This document shows positions 63,072 to 64,000 of a stretch of 64,000 nt of DNA, in pieces (positions within the stretch are counted from its first letter, which is position 1; each line of letters opens with the position of its first letter). Under the pieces are notes generated by a model. The model was not told where the DNA came from. It saw only the letters and a list, made by a program, of their open reading frames with translations, and searched no databases. Origin of the DNA: Paenibacillus plantarum (GTDB lineage: Bacteria > Bacillota > Bacilli > Paenibacillales > NBRC-103111); NCBI RefSeq assembly GCF_013141695.1, contig NZ_WHNY01000037.1, forward strand, positions 1 to 64,000, read 5' to 3'. A program made the position numbers and the translations under genes.

Positions 63072-64000
63072 TTATTTGGATATCGCGACGTAGAACACGC
63101 GATCTGCTTGCGGATCCACCTGCTGGATGCGGCCTTCGGCCTCCAGCAGGATCAAGTGCGCGATCGTCTCCGACAGCGCGAATCGCATCTGGTGCACGCT
63201 CAGCCGGTCGCCGAACGTCGCCCGGCACACCTCATAAGCGCTCAGCGGCGCGCTTAGCTGCCCTTCCATGAGCGCGAGCCGCTCATGGTGATGGCGCACG
63301 AGCTCCTCTGCGCGCGCGCCAAAGCCCTGCCAAGGCTCCCGGTGCCCCGGGTAAGCCATCACAACCGGCAGCCTGCTGATCTCCTGCAGGCTGCTTAGAT
63401 ACGCGCCGAGCGGGTTTTCTTCCACCTGCGGGAGGAAGGAAACGTTCGGCGATATTTGCGGCAGGACGTGGTCGCCGCAAAACATCACCTGCGCCTCAGC
63501 GTCGTAGAAGACGAGATGCCCCGCGGCATGGCCGGGGGTCTCGATGGCTTCATAGACGCGGTCGCCGAGGCGCACAGGCCCTTCACGCAGCAGGGTAACC
63601 TGCGGCTGCGGGGAGACCAGATCGACGAAGCTCACCATGTGCTTCGTCATCTCGATCAGCCCGGCTTCAGGGAAGCCATGCCGGGCGAAAAGCTCGAGGA
63701 GCAGCGGAGACATCGGCTGCTCCGGTCCCCACAGGAGCTGCACCTGCGCGTATCCGGTCTCCGATAGGAGAACCGGCGCGCCCGTGCGCTCCTGGAACCA
63801 ACCGGCCATCCCATAGTGGTCGGGATGGTGGTGGGTGAGCACGATTTGTTCCACGTGCTCATATCCGATCCCTTGCTCCTGGAGCACTTGCTCCCAGAGC
63901 GCCTCCGCTTCCGGCGTATGCAGTCCCGGATCGATCACTGTGTAACCTTTGCTGCCCCGAATCAGGTAAGCATTCACCCAACGCAAAGGGAATGGCAGCG
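63072..64000 (-). CDS. MBL-fold metallo-hydrolase (5' end outside the window)
   Basis: Metallo-beta-lactamase-fold hydrolase of at least 309 residues; the reading frame stays open to the window edge and the first visible residues LPFPLRWVNAYLIRG suit the beginning of such a domain, so the start is a little beyond 64000. Motifs: TVIDPGLHT, the zinc motif LTHHHPDHYGMAGW, ETPGHAAGHLVFYD, FCGDHVLPQISP and MAYPGHREPW, the glyoxalase II-type set, then a C-terminal winged-helix-like part. Substrate unknown. The gene is strikingly GC-rich (72% in one 60-bp line counted by hand) against about 45% in neighbours, which suggests different codon use or recent acquisition. Confidence 0.88.
   Translation of the reverse strand, partial: LPFPLRWVNAYLIRGSKGYTVIDPGLHTPEAEALWEQVLQEQGIGYEHVEQIVLTHHHPDHYGMAGWFQERTGAPVLLSETGYAQVQLLWGPEQPMSPLLLELFARHGFPEAGLIEMTKHMVSFVDLVSPQPQVTLLREGPVRLGDRVYEAIETPGHAAGHLVFYDAEAQVMFCGDHVLPQISPNVSFLPQVEENPLGAYLSSLQEISRLPVVMAYPGHREPWQGFGARAEELVRHHHERLALMEGQLSAPLSAYEVCRATFGDRLSVHQMRFALSETIAHLILLEAEGRIQQVDPQADRVFYVAISK

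Noticed and set aside
63119..63150. Hairpin CCTGCTGGA...TCCAGCAGG with inner GGCC/GGCC
   Set aside because: It lies inside the reading frame of the GC-rich MBL gene and has no T-run; in so GC-rich a stretch it is probably chance.
1..64000. Search for an undescribed defence, toxin-antitoxin or mobile system
   Set aside because: Nearly all genes are core housekeeping or sporulation genes in the known B. subtilis-like order; no recombinases, restriction genes, antitoxin pairs or phage genes were recognised.

Overview
The window is a core-chromosome segment of a low- to mid-GC, endospore-forming Bacillota, most likely Paenibacillus or a close relative. The evidence is the dense set of sporulation genes (spo0B, spoIVFA/B, spoIIB, spoVID, lonB, gerM, a cwlD-like amidase), strong AGGAGG ribosome-binding sites, a T-box ahead of valS, an S-layer-homology (SLH) amidase, and a gene order that follows Bacillus subtilis: gerM-rph-rdgB, tig-clpX-lonB-lonA-engB-hemA-hemX-hemC-hemD-hemB, then hemL, spoVID-valS-folC-spoIIB-maf-radC-mreBCD-minCD-spoIVFAB-rplU-prp-rpmA-spo0B-obg. 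Several features differ from B. subtilis: a CobA-HemD fusion and a siroheme dehydrogenase inside the hem operon, murC next to folC, an RNase E/G gene before rplU, clpP beside clpX, and an SLH amidase between maf and spoIIB.

Layout. 1-4.6 kb: obgE, spo0B, ribosomal proteins L27 and L21 with the L27-processing protease Prp, and an RNase E/G-family gene. 4.7-13.8 kb: spoIVFB/FA, rodA, minD/C, mreD/C/B, radC, an Rrf2-type regulator with a well-defined promoter and operator-like palindromes, and maf; these serve cell shape, division-site selection, the sigma-K checkpoint and DNA upkeep. 14-25 kb: SLH amidase, spoIIB-like SPOR protein, murC, folC, valS with T-box, spoVID-like LysM protein, and an RluD-family synthase with a small upstream ORF. 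25.3-27.5 kb: a phosphodiester-glycosidase-like exported protein and a repeat-rich intergenic region. 27.5-39.7 kb: almost complete synthesis of coproheme precursors and siroheme precursors from glutamyl-tRNA (hemA, X, sirC-like, C, cobA-hemD, B, then E, H, Y, and hemL), with a Crp-family regulator among them. 39.8-54.6 kb: speD, engB, lonA, lonB, a cell-wall amidase and deacetylase, ispG, clpX, clpP, tig and a ysoA-like gene. 54.6-64 kb: tRNA-Arg(UCU), a soluble PAS chemoreceptor-like protein, small hydrophilic ORFs, asparagine synthetase, rdgB, rph, gerM, an internally duplicated YutG/PgpA-like protein, a second repeat-rich intergenic region, and a GC-rich metallo-beta-lactamase-fold gene cut by the window edge.

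Most genes lie on the minus strand in tightly packed operons with frequent ATGA overlaps. I saw no phage, insertion sequence, CRISPR array or defence island. The most unusual items are the duplicated YutG-like protein, two intergenic arrays of short repeats with a period near 50 bp, the CTTGTC x10 tract, the RNase E/G protein that stops before the expected zinc-link region, a membrane-anchored Spo0B-like protein, and the operator palindromes at the Rrf2 gene. Coordinates and motifs were read by eye and no searches were run; family names rest on recognised motifs and gene order.
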